Source: Pseudofrankia sp. DC12
GTDB taxonomy: Bacteria; Actinomycetota; Actinomycetes; Frankiales; Frankiaceae
Assembly: GCF_000966285.1 (NCBI RefSeq)
Contig: NZ_KQ031391.1
Span: 2,763,208-2,827,207, forward strand
DNA length: 64,000 nt
Reading direction: 5' to 3'
Shown here: positions 1 through 8,536 of the stretch, in pieces
Layout of the letters: every line of letters begins with the position of its first letter
How positions within the stretch are numbered: the stretch's first letter is position 1
Made by a program: the position numbers and the translations under genes
Notes under the pieces: model-generated
The model's database searches: none
What the model was told of the DNA's origin: nothing
The model's input: only the letters and a program-made list of their open reading frames with translations

Positions 1-2
1 AG

Positions 3-1052
3 CCGACGATCGAGCAGCTGGAGACGTTCGTCGCGCCCACCTACCAGGCGCTCATCGATGGCGCGAAGTACTGCGAGGCGCAACTCAAGGCGATCATCGC
101 CGAGCATCAGCCAGACGTGCTGGTCGAGGACAACGTGATCGCCTTTCCGGCGCTCACCACCGCTGCCGGCGCGTTCGTGCGCATCGTGTCCTGCAACCCG
201 CTCGAGGTACGCGGCGACGACATCGCGCCAGCGTTCGCCGGCTACCCCGAGGACGACCGGTCACAATGGGACGCGTTCCTCGCTGAGTTCGACCGGACGC
301 ATCAGGCGATGTGGGCGCAGTTCAACGAGTGGGTGCAGGCTCAGGGCGCGAAGCCGCTGGCCAAGCGGGACTACATCGAGACCTCGGCGCACGCGAACCT
401 GTACGTCTACCCAGCGGAGCTCGACTACACGGACGCCCGGCCGCTCGATGCCACCTGGCACCGGCTCGACTCAAGCGTCCGCGAGACCGACGACGCCTAC
501 GACCTGCCGGGCCAGTTCGTCACCCGCGACCCCGATTCGGCGCTGGTGTACCTGTCGCTCGGCTCGCTCGGCAGCGCGGACGTCGGCCTGATGCAGCGGC
601 TCATCGACGTGCTGGCCACCACCCGGCACAAGCTGATCGTCAGCCTGGGCCCCCGGGCCGAGGAGCTCAAGCTCGGCCCGAACATGGTCGGCGCGGCGAT
701 GCTGCCACAGACGACGATCATCCCGGAGGTCGACCTGGTGATCACTCACGGCGGCAACAACACAACGACCGAGTGCCTACACTTCGGCAAGCCGATGATC
801 CTGCTGCCGCTGTTCTGGGACCAGTACGACAACGCACAGCGGGTCGACGAGCGTAGCTACGGCATCCGGCTGTCGACCTATGGCTTCGCCGACGACGAGC
901 TGACCGGCGCGGTCGACCGGCTGTTCGCCGACACGGCGCTGCGGGCGAGGCTGGACGCCGTCGGCGCGGCGATCCGGGGCCGGGACGGGCTGCGTACCGG
1001 CGCCGGCCTCATCGAGCGGGTCGGGCTGGATCACATCGCCGCCCGTGGCTGA
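3..1052 (+). CDS. UGT/MGT-family glycosyltransferase, 5' end outside the window
   Basis: The reading frame is open from the first bases, so the start codon lies upstream. The visible part is the C-terminal nucleotide-sugar-binding half of a GT-B enzyme of the UDP-glucosyltransferase/macrolide glycosyltransferase group. The diagnostic donor-binding segment is present: PQTTIIPEVDLVITHGGNN followed by a Glu and a PLFWDQYDNAQRV stretch, with the conserved HGG and the D/Q that contact the sugar. Such enzymes glycosylate small lipophilic acceptors such as macrolides, polyenes or sterols in the cytosol; the acceptor here cannot be inferred. The stop codon overlaps the next gene by 8 bp, so the two are probably co-transcribed. 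Confidence 0.85.
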   Translation, partial: PTIEQLETFVAPTYQALIDGAKYCEAQLKAIIAEHQPDVLVEDNVIAFPALTTAAGAFVRIVSCNPLEVRGDDIAPAFAGYPEDDRSQWDAFLAEFDRTHQAMWAQFNEWVQAQGAKPLAKRDYIETSAHANLYVYPAELDYTDARPLDATWHRLDSSVRETDDAYDLPGQFVTRDPDSALVYLSLGSLGSADVGLMQRLIDVLATTRHKLIVSLGPRAEELKLGPNMVGAAMLPQTTIIPEVDLVITHGGNNTTTECLHFGKPMILLPLFWDQYDNAQRVDERSYGIRLSTYGFADDELTGAVDRLFADTALRARLDAVGAAIRGRDGLRTGAGLIERVGLDHIAARG

Positions 1053-2244
1053 CGGGTCCCCGACGCTGCCGCTGGTCGTCGAGCTCGTCGATGGCGCCTG
1101 GCGGGCCCGGCCGAGCGGTTCCGGTGCGGGAATCGCCCTGCTTACGCTGTTGGGCTCGGGCGGGGCTGTTCCGGACGGCTTCAGGATCCTCCGCGGGGTG
1201 AGCCGGCCGTTCGAGGCGACCGAGCGGAGGGTGGCGGCCGACCAGACCAACGAGTCCTGGATCATCGGCGAAGCCGCCGTCGTCAAGTGGACGACCGAAC
1301 CGCTGGTCGGGCCACAGCCGGACCGGTTGCGCCGGCTCGTCGAGGCCGGGTTCGGCCAGACGCCGGCGCTGTGGGGAATGGTCGAGTGGCGCACGCCGGA
1401 CGGGCACTGGGTGCCTGTCGCGACCGTCAACGATCTCGTTCCCGGCGCGGAGGACGGCTGGACCTGGTGCGTCGACGAGGCCCGGCGCGCGCTCGCGGCC
1501 TCAGGTCCGCCTGCCACGCCGCCAGCTCCGCGCGGCAGCGGCGACGGCGCCGGGAGGGTGGGCCAGCCCTTCGGTGCGGAGCTGGGTGCGCTCACCGCCG
1601 CGATGCACCTGGCCCTGGCCGACCAGCCCGCCGCGACAGCCTCCCCCCGCGAGGCGCTGGCCTGGCTGGCGGCGGCAGAGGAACTGCTGGGCCAGACGCG
1701 CTCGCCGCTGTTGGACGCGCACCGCGACACGATCGCGGCGGCGCTGGGCCCACTCGGCAGGGCCGCTGGGACACCGCTCGTCGCGGCCCACGGCGACTTT
1801 CACGTCGGCCAGCTGCTGCGCGCGCCCGGCGGCCCGCTGTTCGTGATCGACTTCGACGGCAACCCGACGCTGACCCCACAGCAGCGCAGCGCGCCGCAGC
1901 CGGCCGCGCTCGACATCGCCGGGATGCTCATGTCTCTGGAGAACGTCGGGCACGTGGTCCGTCGTTACGCTCCCGAGGTTCCCGACGCCGCGGCCGCCGC
2001 GTGGACCGCCTGCGTCCAGGCCGAGTTCCTCTACGGCTACCGGGCCAGCCTCGCCTCGGCCGGGCGGGGTGAGCTGTTGGACGAGTCGTTGCTGGAGGCC
2101 TACGGCTGGCAGCAGCTGTGCCGCGAGCTTGCCTACGCCGATGGTCATCTGCCGCGCTGGCGTTACGTACCGGAGGGCGCGCTGCGGCGCCGGTTCGGCC
2201 CGGCCGCCGGACAAGCGCCAGCCGCCGGCCATGAGGAAGCCTGA
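1045..2244 (+). CDS. Maltokinase-like phosphotransferase (APH/trehalose-maltokinase fold)
   Basis: 399 residues from a GTG that overlaps the upstream stop. The kinase-like fold is supported by the catalytic loop AAHGDFHVGQLL (about residue 250, the HGDxHxxQ Brenner-type motif) and a metal-binding VIDFDGNP, then DIAGML, all as in maltokinases and hydroxyurea/aminoglycoside phosphotransferases. The N-terminal lobe has WIIGEAAVVKW, with a candidate ATP-binding lysine. A proline/alanine-rich insert sits near residues 150-180. It probably phosphorylates a sugar or small alcohol in the cytosol. Because the following remnant is a sugar-phosphate isomerase (SIS) gene, a sugar kinase role fits best, but the substrate is unknown. 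Confidence 0.7.
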   Translation: MADGSPTLPLVVELVDGAWRARPSGSGAGIALLTLLGSGGAVPDGFRILRGVSRPFEATERRVAADQTNESWIIGEAAVVKWTTEPLVGPQPDRLRRLVEAGFGQTPALWGMVEWRTPDGHWVPVATVNDLVPGAEDGWTWCVDEARRALAASGPPATPPAPRGSGDGAGRVGQPFGAELGALTAAMHLALADQPAATASPREALAWLAAAEELLGQTRSPLLDAHRDTIAAALGPLGRAAGTPLVAAHGDFHVGQLLRAPGGPLFVIDFDGNPTLTPQQRSAPQPAALDIAGMLMSLENVGHVVRRYAPEVPDAAAAAWTACVQAEFLYGYRASLASAGRGELLDESLLEAYGWQQLCRELAYADGHLPRWRYVPEGALRRRFGPAAGQAPAAGHEEA

Positions 2245-2520
2245 CGGACGCCGAGCTGTTCCGCGCGGACCTGGAGGCGAAGCCGGCCCGGCTGCGCGAG
2301 CTGTCCGCCCAGGTCAGCGGCCTGTGGGCCGGGGTCGACACCGACCGGCCGATCCTGTTGCTCGGGATGGGCTCGTCGCACTACGCGGGCGGGGTCGTCG
2401 CGGCCCGGCTGCGGGCGGCGGGCGGGCGGGCGGTGGCCGAGCTCGCCAGCAACGAGCTCCTTCCCCGGCTTCGGCCCGGCACCCTGGTGATCGCGGTGTC
2501 CGCGTCGGGCGGCTCGCGCA
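2241..2520 (+). pseudogene. N-terminal remnant of a SIS-domain sugar-phosphate isomerase
   Basis: Read in the frame starting at 2241, this gives the start of a SIS (sugar isomerase) domain: LLLGMGSSHYAGGVVAARL, then AVAELASNELLP and TLVIAVSASGGS, the phosphosugar-binding signature of GlmS/AgaS-like proteins. After the SASGGSR motif the homology stops and the frame becomes meaningless. The natural start position is CTG rather than ATG/GTG, with an in-frame stop just upstream, so it may also have lost its start codon. It would have been coupled to the phosphotransferase, whose TGA it overlaps. It is C-terminally truncated at the join with an antisense EAL fragment. Confidence 0.6.
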
Positions 2521-2770
2521 GGTGGCTGACGGCACGCAGGGTGCCCGGCCCGGCGGTGTGGTTCTCGTGCTCGGTTATCTCGATGATCAGGCGATCGCGA
2601 TGGGGCACTCCCCGGACGAGATCGGCCAGCGCGGTGGCGACGGTGCTCGGCGAGGCATTGACCGCCAGCTTCATCCCAGGGGGAATGCTGGGGATCGCGT
2701 CGACGGCGCGCGCGACCGCACGCCCGGTCGACGGATCCGTGGGACGACATCCCGGCCATAAGGCTCGAGC
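2515..2770 (-). pseudogene. Fragment of an EAL-domain (c-di-GMP phosphodiesterase-like) gene
   Basis: On the minus strand about 80 codons give recognisable EAL-domain sequence: GMKLAVNASPSTVATALADL and then RLIIEITEHE. These are the LAVNxSP and E(I/L)TE landmarks that follow the EAL motif in cyclic-di-GMP phosphodiesterases. The catalytic EAL/ELL motif itself and everything after the ITEHE strand are missing. The fragment ends where the opposite-strand SIS fragment ends, near 2517. It cannot encode an active enzyme. Confidence 0.55.
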
Positions 2771-2817
2771 CACTGCCCGGCGTGGTCGAAACAACCAGCG
2801 GCGGGAAGCACTGTGGA

Positions 2818-4305
2818 ATGAGATGCGTCGTCGTGGGTGCGACCGGATACATCGGAAGCCGGCTCATCCCCGAGCTGCTCGCCAGGGGGCATACGGTGCG
2901 GGCCGCCGCGCGCAGCCCGGCCCGGCTGGCCGGGGTGCCGTGGCTGGACCAGGTCGAACTGGTCAGGGCCGACGTCGGCGACCCGGGCCAGGTGGCCGCC
3001 GCCCTGGCGGGCCAGGACGTCCTCTACTACCTCGTGCACTCCCTGCACCAGCGCGACTTCGTCGAGCGCGACCGGGCCGCGGCCCGCACGGTCGCGCTGG
3101 CCGCCCGGCGGGCCGGGGTGCGGCGGATCATCTACCTCGGCGGGATCAGCCCGGCCGGGCAGCGGCTGTCCGCGCACCTCGCCTCGCGCGAGGAGGTCGG
3201 GCTGAAGCTGCTCGGCTCCGGGGTGCCCACGGTGGTGCTGCGGGCCGCCGTGGTGATCGGCTCGGGATCCGCCAGCTTCGAGATGCTTCGTTACCTCACC
3301 GAACGGCTCCCAGCCATGGTCACGCCACGCTGGGTACGGTCGCGTGTTCAGCCCATCGCCATCCGTGACGTGCTCTATTACCTGACCCGAACCGCCGAAC
3401 TGGTACCGGCCGAAGTCAACCGCGGCTTTGACATCGGAGGTCCCGAGGTTCTGACGTACTGGGAGATGATGTGCCGCTACGCGGCGGTCGCCGGCCTGCC
3501 CCGCCGCGTCGTGGTTCCCGTCCCGCTGCTCACGCCGTGGTTGTCGGCCCAGTGGGTCAACCTCGTCACGCCGGTGCCGCGCAGCATCGCCGTCCCGCTG
3601 ATCTCCTCACTCGTCCACGAGGTCGTCTGCCGCGACCACGACCTCGCCGCCTACGTCCCCGACCCGGCCCGCGGCCTGACCGGCTACGACGAGGCGGTCA
3701 CGCTGGCGCTGGCGCGGACCAGACAGGCCGACGTGCCGTCGCGGTGGGCCCGCGCCACTGCACCGCGAGCCCGTCCGTTCTCGCCGTCGGACCCGCTGCC
3801 GACCGATCCGGACTGGTCCGGCGGGACCGTCTACCAGGACGTGCGCGAGCTGGCCACGGCGGCGGAGCCGGCCCGGCTGTGGCGGGTCATCGAGGCCGTC
3901 GGCACCGAGAACGGCCGTCGCGCCATCCCCACCGCCTGGCCAGCCTCGACCGGCTCCGGCCGCCTCGCCCGGTACGCCGAGGCCTTGCGCCGCCGGGTGC
4001 TCCGGCCGGCCGGGAGCGCCGACACCGCCCTGGCCGGCTGGCGCGTCGAGGACGTCGAACGACCACGCCGGCTCCGGCTGCGCGCGCGGCTTCGCCTGCC
4101 GGGCCAGGCCTGGCTCGAACTCTCAGCAGCCCCCGCCGCCCAGGGATCCGTCTATCGGCAACGCGCGATCTTCGAGCCGCATGGCCTCCTCGGCCAGGTC
4201 TGCTGGAAGTCCTTCGCGCCGGTGCGCGGCGTCGTCCTGGGCCGGATGGCGCGCACCATCGCCGCGGCGGCCGAGCAGCCGGCGCCCGTGGGCCAGCCGT
4301 GGTGA
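2818..4305 (+). CDS. SDR/NAD(P)-binding protein with C-terminal DUF2867-like domain
   Basis: I prefer the ATG at 2818 (495 aa), because it directly precedes the dinucleotide-binding strand MRCVVVGATGYIGSRLIPEL (GxTGxIG, atypical SDR / NmrA-like). An earlier in-frame start at 2782 adds only non-conserved residues. Residues about 1-300 are the Rossmann part, with YYLVHSL, RIIYLGGIS and VVLRAAVVIG. The C-terminal 200 residues resemble the DUF2867/SRPBCC-like half found in actinobacterial two-domain SDRs. It is probably cytosolic with an unknown substrate. The gene is translationally coupled to the photolyase by a GTGA overlap, and such SDRs often sit next to photolyase genes. Confidence 0.75.
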   Translation: MRCVVVGATGYIGSRLIPELLARGHTVRAAARSPARLAGVPWLDQVELVRADVGDPGQVAAALAGQDVLYYLVHSLHQRDFVERDRAAARTVALAARRAGVRRIIYLGGISPAGQRLSAHLASREEVGLKLLGSGVPTVVLRAAVVIGSGSASFEMLRYLTERLPAMVTPRWVRSRVQPIAIRDVLYYLTRTAELVPAEVNRGFDIGGPEVLTYWEMMCRYAAVAGLPRRVVVPVPLLTPWLSAQWVNLVTPVPRSIAVPLISSLVHEVVCRDHDLAAYVPDPARGLTGYDEAVTLALARTRQADVPSRWARATAPRARPFSPSDPLPTDPDWSGGTVYQDVRELATAAEPARLWRVIEAVGTENGRRAIPTAWPASTGSGRLARYAEALRRRVLRPAGSADTALAGWRVEDVERPRRLRLRARLRLPGQAWLELSAAPAAQGSVYRQRAIFEPHGLLGQVCWKSFAPVRGVVLGRMARTIAAAAEQPAPVGQPW

Positions 4306-5627
4306 CGACGCTCGCCGTGTTCACCCGGGACCTGCGGGTGCACGACAACCCCATGCTCGCCGCGGCCGTCGCCGAGGCCGAGCACACGGTGCCGCTGTTC
4401 GTACTGGACCCGGCGATGGCGCGGCCCGCCTTCGCCGCCGGCGGCCGGCAGCGCTTCCTCGCCGAGAGCCTCGCCGATCTCGACCGGTCAGTGCGGGGGC
4501 TGGGCGGGCGCCTGGTGGTCCGGGCCGGCCACCCGGTCGAGCAGGTCTGCCGGATCGCGGACGAGGTCAACGCCGGCACGGTGCACCTGGCCGCGGACTG
4601 CTCGGGGTACGCACAGCGGCGCGAGGAGGCGCTGAACTCGGCGCTGGCGGAGCGCGGGCGAACGCTGCGCTGCCACGACGAGGCCCACGCCGTGGTTGGG
4701 CCAGGCCGGGTGACCCCGGCCGGCCGGGACCACTACGCCGTCTTCGGCGCCTACCACCGGCGGTGGGAGGCGGCCGGCTGGCGGCGGGTCGTCCCGCCTC
4801 CACATCGAATCCGGCTACCGGCCGTCGACCCGGGCAAGCTGCCACCCACCGACGGGCCAGCCGGCGACGGCGGGTTTCCGGGCGGTGAGACCGCGGGCCG
4901 GGCGCGGGCCGAGAACTGGCTGAGCCAGAGCATCGACGACTACGACGTCCGCCGGGACCAGCTCCCGGCGGACGCCACGTCCCGGCTGTCGCCCTACCTG
5001 CACCTGGGCTGCCTGTCGGCGCTGGAGCTCGCGACCCGGGCCGGGACGAGCGGGCCGGCCCGCGCCTTCGTGCGCCAGCTCGCCTGGCGGGACTTCTTCC
5101 ACCAGCTCCTGGCCGCCCGACCGGACGCGGCGCACGAGGACTACCGCGCCGCGCGGCGCACCTGGCGCGACGATCCGATGGCGCTGGACGCGTGGCGCTC
5201 CGGCCACACCGGCATCCCCATCGTCGACGCCGGCATGCGTCAGCTGCTGGCCGAGGGCTGGCTGCCCAACCGGGCTCGGATGATCACCGCGAGCTTCCTC
5301 ACGAAGACTCTCGGCCTCGACTGGCGCACCGGCGCCGCCCACTACACCGAACATCTGCTCGACGCGGACGCGGCGAACAACAGCCTGAACTGGCAGTGGG
5401 TCGCCGGCACCGGCACCCGGCCGGGGCGCGTCCTGAACCCCCTGCGCCAGGCCGAGCGGTTCGACCCCAACGGCGTCTACGTGCGACGGCACGTGCCGGA
5501 GCTGGCAGGCCTGGCGGGGCGCGCTGTCCATCGACCGTGGCGGCTGACTGACGGCGACCGGGCCGCGCCCGGCTACCCGCAGCCGCTGCCTGGCCTGGCG
5601 GAACGGCTGGGCGCGGAGCGACTCTGA
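4302..5627 (+). CDS. phrB: Deoxyribodipyrimidine photolyase (cryptochrome/photolyase family)
   Basis: 441 residues from the GTG at 4302, which overlaps the previous stop; this start places LAVFTRDLRVHDNPML at the very N-terminus, as in class I CPD photolyases. The N-terminal alpha/beta antenna domain is followed by the FAD-binding domain with RQLAWRDFFHQLL, WRSGHTGIPIVDAGMRQL, NRARMITASFLTK and DADAANNSLNWQWVAGTG, all standard flavin and DNA-lesion contact motifs. The enzyme repairs UV-induced cyclobutane dimers using blue light. It ends with a plausible terminator downstream. Confidence is high for the family; CPD specificity is inferred. Confidence 0.92.
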   Translation: MTTLAVFTRDLRVHDNPMLAAAVAEAEHTVPLFVLDPAMARPAFAAGGRQRFLAESLADLDRSVRGLGGRLVVRAGHPVEQVCRIADEVNAGTVHLAADCSGYAQRREEALNSALAERGRTLRCHDEAHAVVGPGRVTPAGRDHYAVFGAYHRRWEAAGWRRVVPPPHRIRLPAVDPGKLPPTDGPAGDGGFPGGETAGRARAENWLSQSIDDYDVRRDQLPADATSRLSPYLHLGCLSALELATRAGTSGPARAFVRQLAWRDFFHQLLAARPDAAHEDYRAARRTWRDDPMALDAWRSGHTGIPIVDAGMRQLLAEGWLPNRARMITASFLTKTLGLDWRTGAAHYTEHLLDADAANNSLNWQWVAGTGTRPGRVLNPLRQAERFDPNGVYVRRHVPELAGLAGRAVHRPWRLTDGDRAAPGYPQPLPGLAERLGAERL

Positions 5628-5642
5628 CCCGCTCGCGTGGTC

Positions 5643-5733
5643 GTCGTCACGGCCCATACTCGCCCGCGCTGTGACGACTGGATCCCGCATGGCCGGCCAC
5701 CGACCCCGAGACTCCCGAGGTCGGTGACCGGCC
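5643..5733 (+). terminator. Two stem-loops after the photolyase gene
   Basis: Two inverted repeats follow the stop at 5627. GTCGTCAC (5643-5650) pairs perfectly with GTGACGAC (5671-5678). GGCCGGCCACCGACC (5691-5705) pairs with GGTCGGTGACCGGCC (5719-5733) with one mismatch over 15 bp and a 13-nt loop. There is no T-run, which is usual in actinobacteria. The rest of the gap up to 5969 shows no gene. Confidence 0.45.
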
Positions 5734-5969
5734 ACCACCGGCCCCCCGTGCCGCGAAGGCAGGTTATCCACCCGCCACGCTGGGACAACGCCCCTTGCGG
5801 CGACACGACGTCCCGGCTGTCCCGTCCCGTCCTGTTTCGCCGGTCAGACTGGGAGAATCCCCCGCGACGGGTACTCCACGTGCTCGCCAGAAGCGGGCAA
5901 GGCGACCGGTCGGCGTCGTGCCCGCGGCGGCGGCGCCCCGCCTGACCCGACCTGAAGGAGCGCGACCTG

Positions 5970-7238
5970 ATGACGGAGCCGAAGGTGGATCCGGCGCCAG
6001 ACCCCGCGTCGGTCTCGACCGAGGAGGAGCTGCGGGTCGCCGTGCTCGCCCTGCTGGGCGACTCCTACGACCGGGCCGTGGAGCGGCGGACGGGGCTGTC
6101 CAAGACGACGGTCAACGACGTCCGCAACGAGCGCCGGCGGCTGACGGCGAAGACCCTCACCCTGATCGTCGAGGCCTACGACCCGTACCGGCGCGAGGAC
6201 TGGCTGGCGGCCTGGCGACGGGTCCGGGCCCGCTCCGATCGAAACGGGGCCGCGCCGGCCACCGATGACGAGGCCCAGACGGCCGAATCCGGAGATCGTC
6301 CGACGGGTTTCAGCCCGGTGGCTGGCGACCCGGACGCCGCCGCGCGGACGGTGGCAGCCGGCAACGGGTTCGCACGGGCAGGCGCCCACTGGCCCGCGGA
6401 CGCCGACCCGACCGCGGCGACCGACGGCCGCCGGGGTGCCGGTCGGTGGACCCGGTCAGGACTGGTGGGAGCCGGGCTCTGGCGATCGGTCTCGCTGACC
6501 ATCGGCGTCGCCCTCCTGGCGAGCGCGGGCGCCGCGCTGATCACCTACTTCGCGATGCGCGGCGACGTGGCCGCCCCCACGACACCGGTGCCGACGGATA
6601 CCGCCACGGCACCCGGCGGCCCCGAGCGGCTTCTCCCGGGCCAGGCCCCGCCGCTGGGGCCAGGCGGTCCCGGCGCCGCGTGGCCGGTCGGCGGCCTCGG
6701 CCCGCCGCGCGTCGACCAGAGCCCGGCCACGCCCGGCGCCGCCCCTGTCGCCGGCGGCTGCTACTCCCTGCCGCTGGCGACGAAGGCCGACGTGGTGGCC
6801 GGCCCGGGAGGCGACGCGGCCGGTCCCCGGCTCACCGAGCTGCGCTACACCTTCTACCCGGCCTGGCATCCGTCGCTGGCCTTCGGCGGCCGGCTCAGCG
6901 CACCGGTTCCGCGCGACACGCGGCTCGTCCTCGCCGCCTGGGCCGATCCGAGCACGAGCGACTCCACCAACGATCACAACCGGGGTAACGGGCGTTACTA
7001 CCCCGGCGACGACCTGGCGACGACCAACCAGAACTGCTTCACGGTCCCGCCCTACAACCTGAGCTACGGCGGATACCCCGGGATCACGACCCGCCTTTAC
7101 GCGATGCTGGTCAAGTCGACGGACGTGGTGCGCTTCCTGCGGGCCGCCGGCCGGGGCGCGGGCCTGACCGACACCGACCTCGCGGGCTGGAACATCCGAG
7201 TCCTCGGCTACGCCATCGTGCCGTCCAAGGCCATGTGA
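5970..7238 (+). CDS. HTH-like N-terminus, single membrane segment, secreted C-terminal domain; function unknown
   Basis: The ATG has a good ribosome site (AAGGAG about 11 nt upstream). Residues about 15-75 look like a small helical DNA-binding module, with LSKTTVNDVRNERRRLTAKT then LIVEAYDP and a Trp-rich helix. A low-complexity linker leads to one hydrophobic segment around residues 170-190 (SLTIGVALLASAGAALITYF), then a Pro/Gly-rich spacer. The roughly 160-residue C-terminal domain contains GGCYSLPL, LRYTFYPAWHPSL and CFTVPPYNLSYGGYPG, with two cysteines. The arrangement suggests a membrane-bound cytoplasmic regulator with an extracellular sensor. I do not recognise the C-terminal domain. 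Confidence 0.6.
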   Translation: MTEPKVDPAPDPASVSTEEELRVAVLALLGDSYDRAVERRTGLSKTTVNDVRNERRRLTAKTLTLIVEAYDPYRREDWLAAWRRVRARSDRNGAAPATDDEAQTAESGDRPTGFSPVAGDPDAAARTVAAGNGFARAGAHWPADADPTAATDGRRGAGRWTRSGLVGAGLWRSVSLTIGVALLASAGAALITYFAMRGDVAAPTTPVPTDTATAPGGPERLLPGQAPPLGPGGPGAAWPVGGLGPPRVDQSPATPGAAPVAGGCYSLPLATKADVVAGPGGDAAGPRLTELRYTFYPAWHPSLAFGGRLSAPVPRDTRLVLAAWADPSTSDSTNDHNRGNGRYYPGDDLATTNQNCFTVPPYNLSYGGYPGITTRLYAMLVKSTDVVRFLRAAGRGAGLTDTDLAGWNIRVLGYAIVPSKAM

Positions 7239-7395
7239 CAGGCCGGCCGACTTGGCCGTGAGCGGGCGTCAGAACTGGCCGCGACTGGCTTGGCCCCGTT
7301 CGGCCGGCCGGTTTCGCCGAGCTTGATCGCCGTCTTGGCGCTCCCGGGGCCGGGCTCGCAGCCGTTTCGCGACCATCGGAGGGCGAAGACGGCAA

Positions 7396-7603
7396 TCAGG
7401 CCAGCTCGGCGACCGTGGCGTTCGAGGCGCTAACGACGGTAGGCGGCGAAGAGAGCACAGACGGCCTGGCTGGCGTCGAGCTGACCACCAGGCGCAAGGT
7501 CACGTCGTCCCGGTGGCCGGCCCTTCCGCAGCCCGCGAGCACAGCCAGCAGCAGCGCCGCCAGGGCGGCCGCGGAGAAGACGCCGGGTGCGGTTCGCCGT
7601 CAC
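7396..7603 (-). pseudogene. Possible small lipoprotein with a frameshift in the signal peptide
   Basis: On the minus strand one frame reads FSAAALAALLLAVLAGCG, a textbook lipoprotein signal h-region and lipobox (LAGC), then about 45 Ser/Val/Thr-rich residues to a stop at 7396. That frame has a TGA just before the signal and no usable start. A neighbouring frame supplies GTG and a positively charged VTANRTRRLL n-region. One extra or missing base between them would restore a complete lipoprotein of about 68 aa. It could be a real frameshift or a sequencing error. It diverges from cobF. Confidence 0.35.
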
Positions 7604-7711
7604 ATAGGGAGCAGTGTGCCCCGATCTGTCGCAGCTACCACGGCCAGGCCTCCGCAGGCAGGGAGAGCCGGGCCTGTCGCTGGCGCCCACCCCGCCGCTA
7701 CCGTCGGTCCC

Positions 7712-8536
7712 GTGCCCCCTGCGACGTCCCAGGACAGCCTCCCCCACGACCACTCGACCACGGCAGGCGCGGGCGCGCCGCCTCGCCGGTCGGTGCTGCT
7801 GATCGGGATGGGGGTTGGCGACCCCGCGTCGCTCACGCACGAGGCGAGCGCGGCGCTGGCCGGCGTCGACGTCCTTTTCACGATCGACAAGGGGCCTGCG
7901 AAGGGTGACCTGAACGCGCTGCGGGCCGAGATCTGCGCCCGGTACGCGCGGCCGGGCCTGCGGGTCGTCGAGGTCAGCGAGCCGGACCGGGACCGGGCGC
8001 CCGTCGACTATCAGGCGGAGGTGCGTCGCTGGCACGCCGCGCGCGCCGAGGTCTGGGCCCAGGCCCTGCTGACCGAGCTCGACGAGCCGGCCCGGGGTGC
8101 GTTCCTGGTCTGGGGCGACCCGGCGCTGTACGACAGCTCGCTGCGCATTTTCGACGACATCCGGGCGCGCGGCCTCGTCGACGTCGAGGTGACCGTCATC
8201 CCCGGGATCTCCAGCGTCCAGGCGCTGACCGCCCGCCATCGGGTCCCGCTGAACACCGTCGGCGGGGCCGTGCACGTCACCACGGGCCGCCGCCTGGCCG
8301 CCGAGGCCGACGGCCAGGACTCGGTCGTCGTCATGCTCGACGGCGCGACGGCCTGGCTCGACCTGGACGCCGGCCGGTGGGACATCTACTGGGGCGCCTA
8401 CCTGGGCGGCGCCGACGAGATCACCATCGCCGGGCCGCTCGCCGAGGTCGGCGCCGAGATCGCGGCGGCCAAGCAGGCGGCCCGCGCCCGCAAGGGCTGG
8501 ATCATGGACGTGTACCTGCTGCGGCGTCGACGGTGA
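7712..8536 (+). CDS. cobF: CobF, precorrin-6A synthase (deacetylating)
   Basis: 274 residues from the GTG at 7712. This start is preferred because it lies 7 nt after a TACCGT box and precedes the first conserved strand RRSVLLIGMGVGDPASLT. The protein is a tetrapyrrole methylase: SAM-binding GMGVGDP, FLVWGDPALYDS, VTVIPGISSVQAL and a late HVTTGRR segment match CobF, which methylates precorrin-5 at C1 with loss of acetate in the aerobic B12 pathway. The long open frame upstream of 7712 is not conserved-looking. The gene converges on cobIJ and overlaps its 3' end by 35 bp, so the two transcripts are antisense at their tails. Confidence 0.88.
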   Translation: MPPATSQDSLPHDHSTTAGAGAPPRRSVLLIGMGVGDPASLTHEASAALAGVDVLFTIDKGPAKGDLNALRAEICARYARPGLRVVEVSEPDRDRAPVDYQAEVRRWHAARAEVWAQALLTELDEPARGAFLVWGDPALYDSSLRIFDDIRARGLVDVEVTVIPGISSVQALTARHRVPLNTVGGAVHVTTGRRLAAEADGQDSVVVMLDGATAWLDLDAGRWDIYWGAYLGGADEITIAGPLAEVGAEIAAAKQAARARKGWIMDVYLLRRRR

